Under the pieces are notes generated by a model. That model ran no database searches. It was not told where the DNA came from and saw only the letters and a program-made list of their open reading frames with translations. Position numbers and translations under genes: made by a program. A stretch of DNA of 37,663 nt from Actinomycetota bacterium (lineage in GTDB: Bacteria > Actinomycetota > Actinomycetes > Streptosporangiales > Streptosporangiaceae). The DNA is taken from contig DAHUZQ010000120.1 of NCBI GenBank assembly GCA_027306495.1, positions 1 to 37,663 of the forward strand, in the 5' to 3' direction. Positions 1-7,395 of this stretch are shown here, one piece after another (positions within the stretch are counted from its first letter, which is position 1; each line of letters starts with the position of its first letter).

Positions 1-63
1 AGCACCACGCCCCCCTGCGCGGCCGGCCAGAAAGAAGTAGCGGCCTCACCGCGATGGGCACGC

Positions 64-102
64 ACCGGGTTCCCGCACCCGGTTCCCGCACCCGGTTCCC
101 GC
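64..102. repeat. Three tandem copies of a 13-bp unit
   Basis: Three consecutive copies of ACCCGGTTCCCGC start at 64, 77 and 90; the first has one mismatch (ACCGGGTTCCCGC). They lie about 100 bp before the beta-helix protein gene. The flanking bases 1-204 hold no gene I can support: one + frame closes with a TAG at 38-40 after a short basic stretch and could be the tail of an upstream gene, but nothing confirms this. Confidence 0.75.
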
Positions 103-204
103 ACGACCGCACCGTCGGCAAGCACCCGATCGACGCCGGCCGCCGGCCTCGCGTGACTTCATTCTCTTAAGGTGCCGTGATTCTCAAAAGGAAATGGATA
201 TTCC

Positions 205-1452
205 ATGATCAGACATACAGGCTTGCGCCGTGCCATCGGCGTGCTGGCAACCTCGGGCATCCTCACCACCGCAATGGCGGCGGTGGCGGCCGCCCCGGCC
301 GCCGCCGCCACGCTCACCTGCGGGACCACCATCACCCACAACCTCACCCTGCACCGCAACCTCAACTGCCGCACGCTGACAACCAGCGGTACTGCCATCA
401 CCATCGGCGCCGCGAACCTGACCGTGAACCTCAACGGCCACACCATCACCGGCCCGGGCGTCGGCGTTGACGCCTACGGCATCTCCGACATCGGGTACAA
501 CGGGCTGACCATCGCGGGGGGCACGGTCACCGGCTTCTACCAGGGCGTCTACGTCTCCGGCGGTGCCACCACCCCCCTGACCGGCATCGTGGTCAAGCAC
601 CTGACCATCACGGCGGGCCAACCGGCTTTCAACGCCGAGGGCTATGCAATTATCGGCCGGTACCTGCGCCGTGCGAGCATCCACAACCTCACCATCAGCG
701 ACTGCTACTACGGCATCGACCTGTACGGCAATACCGGCAGCACCATCTCCCGCATCCACGTCGTGAGCCCGGAATATGGCCTTGAGGATCAGTACGGCAT
801 CGGTAACACCTGGGCGCACGACACCGTGAGTGGCGCCATCGGTGACGCGTTCTACATTTATTTGACGGCCAGGTCGGCTGTCCGCGACAACCACCTCAGC
901 GGATCCGGGGCCGTCGGGGTTTACGACTACGAAGCCACCGGGCTCAGCATCACCGGCAACACCTTCGGGCCCATGTACGACGCCATCGACGACTACTACT
1001 CCACGGGCACCACGGCCGCCCACAACAAGGGCACCGGCGATGGGTGGGGGATCTACTCCTACTTGGCGACCGGCGCCACCTACCACACCAACACCTTCAA
1101 CGGCGGCGCGTTCGGGATCGAGACCGACTACCCCACCAACGAGACGCTGTCGGCCAACGTGACCAACCGCAACTCCGACGCCGGCGTCTTCGTCTACACC
1201 GCCTCCACAACGTCGTCTTACACGGCCAAGCTGATCCACAACACCGCCAACGGCAACCGGTTCGGCCTCTACTCACAGATCCCCACCACGGGGTACGGCA
1301 ACCACGCCGCCCACAACAAGGTCCTCAACTGCCACAACGTCGCCTGCGTCAAGGCCGCCATCCGGCGCGCCACCCTGCTCGGGGCACCCGTCCACCTCGT
1401 CCCGAGAGCACCGCGCCGGCCCGCCTCCGGCCCGCCGGCCAGACGGAGGTAA
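205..1452 (+). CDS. Secreted right-handed parallel beta-helix protein (NosD/pectate-lyase-like fold)
   Basis: A 415-residue protein with a clear signal peptide: basic start (MIRHTGLRR), a hydrophobic Ala-rich core and a probable cleavage after the poly-Ala stretch near residue 35. The mature part is built of imperfect coils of about 22-25 residues rich in Asn, Gly, Thr and Tyr, with recurring patterns such as G-(I/V)-x-x-Y and HNT/GNTF turns (roughly residues 60-385). This is typical of right-handed parallel beta-helix repeat proteins related to NosD and pectate lyases. I see no assignable catalytic residues, so polysaccharide binding or cleavage is only a possibility. The C-terminus is Pro/Arg-rich, and there is no sortase motif. 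The ATG at 205 has an AAGGA about 12 bases upstream, which is rather distant. The gene is monocistronic and convergent with msrA. Confidence 0.8.
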   Translation: MIRHTGLRRAIGVLATSGILTTAMAAVAAAPAAAATLTCGTTITHNLTLHRNLNCRTLTTSGTAITIGAANLTVNLNGHTITGPGVGVDAYGISDIGYNGLTIAGGTVTGFYQGVYVSGGATTPLTGIVVKHLTITAGQPAFNAEGYAIIGRYLRRASIHNLTISDCYYGIDLYGNTGSTISRIHVVSPEYGLEDQYGIGNTWAHDTVSGAIGDAFYIYLTARSAVRDNHLSGSGAVGVYDYEATGLSITGNTFGPMYDAIDDYYSTGTTAAHNKGTGDGWGIYSYLATGATYHTNTFNGGAFGIETDYPTNETLSANVTNRNSDAGVFVYTASTTSSYTAKLIHNTANGNRFGLYSQIPTTGYGNHAAHNKVLNCHNVACVKAAIRRATLLGAPVHLVPRAPRRPASGPPARRR

Positions 1453-1529
1453 GCGACCGAAACCGTGGGACCACCGGCCAACAGGTAACCATGGCCAGGC
1501 CCACCACTGCCTAGATAGGCAGCAACCAC

Positions 1530-1571
1530 GGCTGGTGTGCCCGCTGGCGATTGCCAGCGGGCACACCAGCC
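1530..1571. terminator. Perfect 19-bp hairpin between convergent genes (bidirectional terminator)
   Basis: The left arm GGCTGGTGTGCCCGCTGGC (1530-1548), loop GATT (1549-1552) and right arm (1553-1571) are perfectly complementary over 19 bp. The hairpin lies between the ends of the beta-helix gene (1452) and msrA (1602), so it can act on both transcripts. It has no T-tract, as is common for hairpin terminators of high-GC actinobacteria. Confidence 0.8.
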
Positions 1572-1601
1572 CCAGCCCAGCACTTCAGCAAGCTGAGTTG
1601 G

Positions 1602-2273
1602 TCAGCCGTCAGCGCGCGCCACACCCATCGGGCAGGCGACCCCCGTACCACCCAGCCCGCAGTACCCGTTCGGGTTCTTCGTGTCGGACAGGTACTGCTG
1701 GTGGTAGTCCTCGGCGAAGTAGAACTCGCCGGCGGGCAGCAGTTCGGTGGTGATCGGCCCGTACCCTGCCTCGGCCAGCCGGCGCTGGTACGCCGCCAGC
1801 GACGCCCGCGCCGCCACCTCTTGCTCCCGGTCCTGGTAGAAGATCGCCGAACGGTACTGCGTCCCCAGGTCGTTGCCCTGGCGCATCCCCTGGGTCGGGT
1901 CGTGCGATTCCCAGAAGACCTTGAGCAGATCCTCATACGTGATCCTGGCTGGATCGAACACGACCCGCACGGTCTCGGAGTGCCCGGTCCGGCCGGTGCA
2001 GACCTCTTCGTAAGTGGGGTTGGGCGTGAACCCGCCCTCGTACCCGACCGCCGTGGTGAGCACGCCGGGCGTCTGCCAGAACTTCCGCTCCGCGCCCCAG
2101 AAGCAGCCCAGCGCGAATTCAGTCACCTGTGATCCCTCGGGATAGGGGGGCCCGAGCGGCCCACCGAGCACCTCATGGTGGTCCCGCACGGGCATGCTGG
2201 CCGCTCGCCCGGGCAGTGCCTCCTCCGCCGTCACCATCTGTGTCTTGTGGAAGCCGAACAACGCCACTGTCAT
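1602..2273 (-). CDS. msrA: Peptide-methionine (S)-S-oxide reductase MsrA
   Basis: MsrA reduces methionine-S-sulfoxide in proteins and free amino acid, a cytoplasmic repair of oxidative damage. The 223-residue product has the family's catalytic motif GCFWG with nucleophilic Cys57. It continues with the conserved GxE-x-F/W block and [13 protein letters not shown], and ends with the usual Gly-rich tail [14 protein letters not shown] carrying Cys205 and Cys214 as likely resolving cysteines. Length is normal for actinobacterial MsrA with an N-terminal extension of about 50 residues (PDEALPGR-like segment). The ATG at 2273 sits one base after AGGAGG; a GTG two codons further (2267) has better spacing, so the start is uncertain by two residues. 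It stands alone between two + strand genes. Confidence 0.95.
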   Translation of the reverse strand: MTVALFGFHKTQMVTAEEALPGRAASMPVRDHHEVLGGPLGPPYPEGSQVTEFALGCFWGAERKFWQTPGVLTTAVGYEGGFTPNPTYEEVCTGRTGHSETVRVVFDPARITYEDLLKVFWESHDPTQGMRQGNDLGTQYRSAIFYQDREQEVAARASLAAYQRRLAEAGYGPITTELLPAGEFYFAEDYHQQYLSDTKNPNGYCGLGGTGVACPMGVARADG

Positions 2274-2346
2274 TCCTCCTCACGCAACGTTCACCACGCC
2301 CAACACCCGGGCCGCCGGAGCTATGCCCTATCGCACGAGCCGTCAT

Positions 2347-2426
2347 GATCGGCAAGGAGTTCCAGTGCCGATCCCAGCGAACTGGCATCGCGAGCACACC
2401 AGGCTCGCGCGTGATCAGCAGATCAC
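2347..2426. repeat. Cluster of three perfect inverted repeats
   Basis: GATCGGCA (2347-2354) pairs with TGCCGATC (2366-2373) across 11 bases. CGCGAGC (2389-2395) pairs with GCTCGCG (2403-2409) across 7 bases. GTGATC (2411-2416) pairs with GATCAC (2421-2426) across 4 bases. All three are perfect and lie within 80 bp. They could form consecutive RNA hairpins in a leader of either flanking gene, or be operators. Confidence 0.6.
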
Positions 2427-2547
2427 CATGAACCCGCTGGTTATCTAGCCATTGACGGCTGCCGTACCAGGCCGTATCTTCGGCCCCACGGGCAGGCGTG
2501 GCCAGATCGAGAATTCCGGGTGCCGAGGGATCGATGAGTTGACTATT

Positions 2548-2564
2548 CCCCTATCTGATAGGGG
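2548..2564. promoter_or_regulatory. 17-bp palindrome, possible operator before the GH5 gene
   Basis: CCCCTAT-CTG-ATAGGGG is a perfect 7+7 bp inverted repeat. It lies where the -35 region would be if TAATCT (2575-2580) is the -10 of the + strand gene, so a bound protein would block that promoter. A TTGACT (2539-2544) just upstream is too far from the AT-rich box to be its partner. The regulator is unknown. Confidence 0.4.
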
Positions 2565-2634
2565 CTCCAGGGTTTAATCTAGCCTGCGCTGACGTTCATT
2601 GGCCACTCAAGCCAGCAACACCTCGGGGGCATTC

Positions 2635-3771
2635 GTGAGGCAACTGTTCCGGAACACCGGACATCGCCGCACTGGCAGGCGTCGTAACGGCCGGTCCCGC
2701 TCCCGGCGGCCGGTCCTGATGGCTGCCGCGACGGCAGTGTTGGCGATCTCTTTCGGCTCGTATGCGATCATGCGACCCACTGCCACCAGAGTCAGCGCCA
2801 ATCCGTTGCCGCCACCTGACCGGATCTGTCCCATCCAGTCCTGCGCGGACTATCCGGAGCCGGGCAAGATCAAGGGCATCACCCTGTCGGCATTGACGAC
2901 TTATTTGCTGTTCACTAAGTCAGCCAAATTGCAAGTACGCGCTGCCAAGGTCTGGGGAGCAAACGCTATCCGGCTGCAGATCGTGCAGGACAAGCTGGTC
3001 GGCCAACGGGGGCGGCAGATCTCCCCCAGGTACCTGGGGGACATCCGCCGCCTGGTGCATTACGCCCGGCGTCTGCACCTCACTGTCATCCTGAATGCCC
3101 AGACCGAGATCAGCATGGGGTTCCCGTTCAACGAGAACTTGCCGACCAAGGCCACGTTCGCCTTCTGGCGGGTGATGACCCGCTTCTACGGGCGTAACCC
3201 CCATGTGGTGTTCGACCTGTTCAATGAACCCCGGTTTTGCACCTGGCCGCAGTGGCGGACGGCATTCCAGCGACTGGTCAGCTATCTGCGCTCCATCGGG
3301 TCCCGCAACCAACTATGGGTCGAGGGTCTGTGGTGGGGGAGCACCCTCGCAGGTGTCCCACTGCTGCACGGGCAGGGGATCGTCTACAGCTTCCACCACC
3401 CCGGCAGTCCGTGGCCGTGGCAAACCCCAGTCGGCCCACAAACCTGGAACAGCGCCTTTGGGTACCTATCCCGGGAACACATTCCGCTGGTGGATGGGGA
3501 ATTCGTCAACTTCATGGGCGGCTACTACTGGCCCCGTTCCACCCATATGGTTACCGAGTACCTTCACTACCTCTCAGCCCACCACATCGGGGTGGTGGCG
3601 TGGAGCTTGCAGCCAGGAGTCATGACAGCGACCACCAACCTCATCACGGCTGTCAGCGAACCGCAGGGCGCAGGCAGGCTGATTTGGCGGTTCTTCCACG
3701 GTGAGCAACTGCCCTGGGTGCCCGCCATGACGGAGAAAGTGCCGTTCAGGTTCGACCGGGGCCAGCCGTAA
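2635..3771 (+). CDS. Glycoside hydrolase family 5 (cellulase-like) protein, membrane-anchored or secreted
   Basis: A 378-residue protein from this GTG start, with an Arg-rich N-terminus followed by one hydrophobic segment (about residues 26-46), consistent with a signal anchor or uncleaved signal. The rest resembles a GH5 (beta/alpha)8 catalytic domain: a conserved Arg in AIRLQ, the DLFNEP motif whose Glu (residue 198) is the expected acid/base, the SFHHPG histidine, and VDGEFV whose Glu (residue 289) is the expected nucleophile. Several CAxx/CPxxxC cysteines follow the anchor. Substrate is unknown; endo-beta-glucanase or related activity on plant or microbial polysaccharide is likely. GTG 2635 has a weak GGGGG five bases upstream; a TTG at 2599 would add 12 residues but lacks a ribosome binding site. 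Confidence 0.8.
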   Translation: MRQLFRNTGHRRTGRRRNGRSRSRRPVLMAAATAVLAISFGSYAIMRPTATRVSANPLPPPDRICPIQSCADYPEPGKIKGITLSALTTYLLFTKSAKLQVRAAKVWGANAIRLQIVQDKLVGQRGRQISPRYLGDIRRLVHYARRLHLTVILNAQTEISMGFPFNENLPTKATFAFWRVMTRFYGRNPHVVFDLFNEPRFCTWPQWRTAFQRLVSYLRSIGSRNQLWVEGLWWGSTLAGVPLLHGQGIVYSFHHPGSPWPWQTPVGPQTWNSAFGYLSREHIPLVDGEFVNFMGGYYWPRSTHMVTEYLHYLSAHHIGVVAWSLQPGVMTATTNLITAVSEPQGAGRLIWRFFHGEQLPWVPAMTEKVPFRFDRGQP

Positions 3772-3802
3772 CTGGGTCCCGGAGCAAACTGGGTCCCGGA
3801 GC
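3770..3802. repeat. Two tandem copies of a 16-bp sequence at the GH5 stop codon
   Basis: AACTGGGTCCCGGAGC occurs at 3770-3785 and 3787-3802, a 17-bp period. The first copy begins in the TAA stop of the GH5 gene. The array fills the 36-bp space between this gene and the convergent end of livM. Confidence 0.75.
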
Positions 3803-3807
3803 GCGGT

Positions 3808-4965
3808 TTACCCGCCGTCAGCGCCCAGTTCCTCGCCAGCCGGGGACGGGGATGCCGCAGGGGCGGCGGGCGGTGGCACCGGAGTACCCGGCACCGGTCC
3901 CGGCGGCACAGATGCAGCCGGGACCATATCCGCGCGCGGCCACAAGTAGTACCCGACCGGGAAGATCCGGATATTGAACCTGTCCGCCACCAGTCCCCAC
4001 AAGCCTCGCCGCGCCCAGATGGCCACCGCCATCGCGATTACCCCGAGCACAATGAAGTACCAGGTCCCATAGTTCCCGAGGGTCTCATAGATCACGTAGT
4101 AGATAATCGCGCCGATGATCGGCCCTTCGATCGAGCCGATCCCGCCGATGATGGTCGCGAAGATCATTTCAGCCGACCAGCTGACGTTGAACACATTCGA
4201 GCCCTGTACGAAGATCTGGCTGATGGCCAGCAGTGCCCCCGCCCCTCCGCAGCCGATCGCGGCCACCACGAACACCAGGCGCTGCACCCGGCCGACCCGG
4301 CCACCCGCGCTCCGGGCGGCGATCTCGTCGTCGCGCACAGCGGTCAGCACCAGCCCGCCCCGGCCGCGCAGCAGCAGGTAGCCGGCGGCGAGTGCGGCCA
4401 CCAGCACGGTCAGCGCGGCCCAGTAGGTGATGGCGCCGAGCAGGGTGGCGCTGAAGTTCAGGTAGGGCAGCAGCGAGATGCCGGTGCCGCTGCCGAGCGA
4501 AGAAATGCTGGTCACGATCGCCGCGAGCACCGACGCGACCACCCAACTGGCGATCGCGAAGTAGGCGGTGCGCAGGCGGCGCAGCAACCACCACACCGGG
4601 ATGCCGACGATGCCGGAGACGAGCATCGCCAGTGGCAGCGCCACGAAGACGTCCACGCCGTGCTGGGCGAAGACGACGACCGCGTACGCACCGATCCCGA
4701 CGAATCCCTGCTGGCCAACCGACACCAGCCCGGCGTAACCCGCCAGCAGATTCCACATGCTGGCCATGATCATCAGGATGAACACGTTGACCAGCAGGCT
4801 GGTCGTCCCGGAATAGACCAGGTACGGCAGGTAGGCCAGCACCGCAACAAGCACGACCGCGACCGCCGCGACCCATACCGTCGACCGGCGGGAGCGGGTC
4901 ACCCGGACGTCCGGGGCGGTGAACGCAGGGACGAGGGCAGCGGCACGGCTGCCTGTGGTGCTCAT
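3808..4965 (-). CDS. livM: Branched-chain amino acid type ABC transporter permease LivM
   Basis: One of two membrane permeases of a Liv/HAAT-type ABC importer. The 385-residue protein has about nine hydrophobic segments and the LivM hallmarks: the early NLLAGYAGLVSVGQQGFVGIGAYA block, and near the end SAEMIFATIIGGIGSIEGPIIGA, the loop that contacts the ATPase. The last 40 residues are Pro/Ala-rich and look unstructured. The ATG at 4965 is preceded by AAGGAGGA at ideal spacing; that ribosome binding site lies inside the last codons of livH, and start and stop overlap as ATGA. The frame stays open upstream but lacks any permease-like sequence there. It is the last gene of the K-G-F-H-M operon. 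The actual substrate could be another amino acid or amide. Confidence 0.93.
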   Translation of the reverse strand: MSTTGSRAAALVPAFTAPDVRVTRSRRSTVWVAAVAVVLVAVLAYLPYLVYSGTTSLLVNVFILMIMASMWNLLAGYAGLVSVGQQGFVGIGAYAVVVFAQHGVDVFVALPLAMLVSGIVGIPVWWLLRRLRTAYFAIASWVVASVLAAIVTSISSLGSGTGISLLPYLNFSATLLGAITYWAALTVLVAALAAGYLLLRGRGGLVLTAVRDDEIAARSAGGRVGRVQRLVFVVAAIGCGGAGALLAISQIFVQGSNVFNVSWSAEMIFATIIGGIGSIEGPIIGAIIYYVIYETLGNYGTWYFIVLGVIAMAVAIWARRGLWGLVADRFNIRIFPVGYYLWPRADMVPAASVPPGPVPGTPVPPPAAPAASPSPAGEELGADGG

Positions 4966-5849
4966 GCTGTCCTCCTTATGCCTGTCAGACCTTGCGGCAG
5001 GACCACCAGCACCGCCAGGAAGACCAGTTGCCCGGCCAGGAATTGGTAGTCGGGGTGGGCCGCCCCACCGATCTGCGCGCCGATCTGCTGCACGACGCCG
5101 AGTACGATGCCACCGGCGAGTGTCCCCCACAGCGAACCGAGCCCGCCGATCACCACCACCTCGAACGCATACAGCAGCAACTGGCCGGTGCCGATGGTCG
5201 GGTCGAACTGCGAATACATGCCGAAGTAGGCCACCCCGGCCAGGGCGACAGTGCCGAGTGCGATCGCCGCCGCGATGCCGAAGATATGCCGGTAGTCGGC
5301 ACCGGCGAGTTGGGCCGCCTCCCGGTCATCGGCGACCGCACGAATGAGCCGGCCATTGCGCGATCTGGACAGATAGAACTGCAAGACCAGCAGCACCGTC
5401 ACCGCCACCACCAGGATGATCAGGTCGAGCCAGCCTATGGAGATCTGCGACCCGATGCTGAACGAAGCGGTCCCGAAACTCCCGTCCGGGATGCCGTGGC
5501 TGTTCGCGGACAGGAACTGCAGCAGCACGGTCTCGATCACGATCGACAGCCCGAAGGTCACCAGCAGGGTGGTGATCGTACCGCGCTCCAGGCTCGCCTG
5601 GATCAGCGTCCGCTGCAGGAAGTAGCCGCCCACCGCCATGATCGGGACCACCAGCACGAACGACCAGACGCCCGGGATATGGGTGAGGGCGATGACGCCG
5701 AGCGCCACGTACGCGGCCACCACCGCCAGATCCCCGTGCGCCAGGTTGATCACCTTCATGACACCGAACATCAGCGACAGCCCGCACGCGAACAGTGCGT
5801 ACAGGCCGCCAAGCAGGATGCCCTGGATGATGTCGTTCACCCAGATCAC
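4962..5849 (-). CDS. livH: Branched-chain amino acid type ABC transporter permease LivH
   Basis: The second inner-membrane permease of the importer, 295 residues, the normal size for LivH. It is hydrophobic throughout, with the family's N-terminal GGLYALFACGLSLMFGVM and INLAHGDL motifs and, near the C-terminal third, FEVVVIGGLGSLWGTLAGG, the loop that couples to the ATPases. It starts with GTG overlapping the livF stop (GTGA) and ends overlapping the livM start (ATGA), so translation is likely coupled across the three genes. Confidence 0.93.
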   Translation of the reverse strand: MIWVNDIIQGILLGGLYALFACGLSLMFGVMKVINLAHGDLAVVAAYVALGVIALTHIPGVWSFVLVVPIMAVGGYFLQRTLIQASLERGTITTLLVTFGLSIVIETVLLQFLSANSHGIPDGSFGTASFSIGSQISIGWLDLIILVVAVTVLLVLQFYLSRSRNGRLIRAVADDREAAQLAGADYRHIFGIAAAIALGTVALAGVAYFGMYSQFDPTIGTGQLLLYAFEVVVIGGLGSLWGTLAGGIVLGVVQQIGAQIGGAAHPDYQFLAGQLVFLAVLVVLPQGLTGIRRTA

Positions 5850-6622
5850 GCCGGATCCACCCCCAGTCCTTCGTGGGCGCTCTCGGGCACAGCGGCCAGG
5901 CCGAAGTAGGCACCCTCGATACTGTCGGCGGTCAGCCCGTCCGGGGTGCCTTCCAAAGTGGTCCTGCCTTCGAGCAGGCAGTGAATCCGGCTCGCCACCC
6001 GCAGCGCCTGGCTGACGTCCTGCTCGACCAGCAACACCGTCACCCCGGTCGAAAGCAGGTCCGGCAGCATACCGTAGATCCGGTGGACGACCACCGGAGC
6101 GAGCCCGAGCGACAGTTCGTCCAGCAGCAGCACCCGCGGGTTCGCCACCAGCGCCCGGCCGAGTGCCACTGCCTGCTGCTCACCACCCGATAGCTGCGAC
6201 GCGGGCTGGCGGCGCCGGTCGCGCATCCAGCCGAACAGCTCATACACCCGCTCCACCGACCACGGTCCCGGACGTGCGTATGAGGCGCCGACCAGCAGGT
6301 TCTCCTCCACGGTCAGTGACGGGAAGAGCCGCCGGCCCTCCGGGACCAGCGCGATCCCGGCGGCCAGCCGGCGCTCCGCACGGCGACCTGTGACATCCTC
6401 ACCGTCAAGCCGTACCGACCCGGCGGTTGGCCGGTGCAGGCCGGCGATCGTGCGCAGCAGCGTGGACTTCCCCGCGCCGTTGGCGCCGATGATGGCGTAG
6501 ACGTCACCGGCGCGCACCTGCAGACTCACGCCGTCGAGCGCTCGCAACTGCCCGTGATGTGCGGTCAGTCCGGCGACCTCGAGCAATGGGGGCAATGCGC
6601 CGGCACTAGGCACCGCGGTCAT
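5846..6622 (-). CDS. livF: Branched-chain amino acid type ABC transporter ATPase LivF
   Basis: A cytoplasmic ATP-binding subunit, 258 residues. Walker A is GANGAGKST (residues 46-54), the ABC signature is LSGGEQQ (144-150) and Walker B is VLLLDE (164-169). LVPEGRRLFPSLTVEENL is the LivF-specific block after the Q-loop region. One oddity: the usual DEPSLGLAP is DELSLGLAP here, with Leu170 in place of the nearly invariant Pro. It starts at an ATG overlapping the livG stop (ATGA). It pairs with LivG to drive LivH/LivM. Confidence 0.94.
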   Translation of the reverse strand: MTAVPSAGALPPLLEVAGLTAHHGQLRALDGVSLQVRAGDVYAIIGANGAGKSTLLRTIAGLHRPTAGSVRLDGEDVTGRRAERRLAAGIALVPEGRRLFPSLTVEENLLVGASYARPGPWSVERVYELFGWMRDRRRQPASQLSGGEQQAVALGRALVANPRVLLLDELSLGLAPVVVHRIYGMLPDLLSTGVTVLLVEQDVSQALRVASRIHCLLEGRTTLEGTPDGLTADSIEGAYFGLAAVPESAHEGLGVDPA

Positions 6623-7389
6623 GCGTCCTCCCGGGCAGCCTCGCCGGCCAGGCCGGCCAGCGAGGTGGTCACCTCGGTACCGAGGAACACCTCCCGGACC
6701 GCCGGCTCAGCCAGCACCTCAGCCGGCGCCCCGTCACCGATGAAGGATCCGCCCGCCAGGCAGATGAGCCGGGGGACGGACGCCGTGAGCGCGCGCAGCA
6801 CATGCTCGATCCAGAGCACGGCGACGCCCTCGTCGCGGACGCTGGTCACGATCGTCACCAGCTCCGCGACCTCGGGGTCGGTGAGACCGCCAGCAACCTC
6901 GTCCAGCAGCAGCAATCGCGGCGCGGTGGCGAGAGCCCGGGCCATCTCCAGGCGCTTGCGCGAGAGAAGGCCAAGCCGTCCGGCCGGCACGTTCGCGTCG
7001 TTGCCCAGCCCGGTTCGCTCCAGCACCGCAGCGGCCCGGGCATAGCTCAGCCGCCGCCGCTGCCCACCGCCCTGCTGCGCGGCCATCAGCACGTTCTCGA
7101 AAACGGTCATGTCCACGAACGGGCGCGGCACCTGGTACGTCCGCCCGATGCCGAGCCGGCACCGGGCGGAGGCGTCCAAGCGGGTGACCGGACGGCCTTC
7201 GAGACGGACCTCGCCGGAGTTGGGCGCGAGGTCGCCCCCGATGAGGCCGAACAGGCTGGTTTTGCCAGCGCCGTTCGGCCCCACGATGCCGACGATGTCG
7301 CCGGCCCCGACAGCCAGCGAGAGCCCGTCGGCCACCACCACGCTGCCGAACCGCTTGGTGATGCGATCCAGTTCAAGCAGGGCAGTCAC
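6619..7389 (-). CDS. livG: Branched-chain amino acid type ABC transporter ATPase LivG
   Basis: The partner ATPase of LivF, 256 residues. Walker A is GPNGAGKT (residues 37-44), and GIGRTYQVPRPF is the LivG-type Q-loop block. The signature region reads LGLLSRKRLEMARALA (about 139-154), a degenerate form without LSGGQ, as found in some LivG proteins, and Walker B is LLLLDE (159-164). The start is a GTG at 7389, only six bases from the stop of the binding-protein gene. It ends overlapping livF (ATGA). Confidence 0.93.
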   Translation of the reverse strand: MTALLELDRITKRFGSVVVADGLSLAVGAGDIVGIVGPNGAGKTSLFGLIGGDLAPNSGEVRLEGRPVTRLDASARCRLGIGRTYQVPRPFVDMTVFENVLMAAQQGGGQRRRLSYARAAAVLERTGLGNDANVPAGRLGLLSRKRLEMARALATAPRLLLLDEVAGGLTDPEVAELVTIVTSVRDEGVAVLWIEHVLRALTASVPRLICLAGGSFIGDGAPAEVLAEPAVREVFLGTEVTTSLAGLAGEAAREDA

Positions 7390-7395
7390 CAGTCG

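Larger units (their letters stand above)
2274..2634. other. Intergenic region between divergent msrA and GH5 genes, rich in inverted repeats
   Basis: About 360 bp without a convincing gene. It holds three close inverted repeats (2347-2373, 2389-2409, 2411-2426) and a fourth, isolated palindrome (2548-2564). It must contain promoters for both flanking genes. A TTTAATCT (2573-2580) may be the -10 region for the + strand gene. No known riboswitch class was recognised. Confidence 0.6.

Noticed and set aside
1-40. Possible 3' end of an upstream + strand gene closing with TAG at 38-40
   Set aside because: Only about 12 codons are visible and no motif supports a coding assignment.
194-208. A four-codon ORF (MDIP) whose stop overlaps the start of the beta-helix gene
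   Set aside because: The AAAAGGA is too close to its ATG for efficient initiation, and such short overlaps occur by chance; kept only as an observation.
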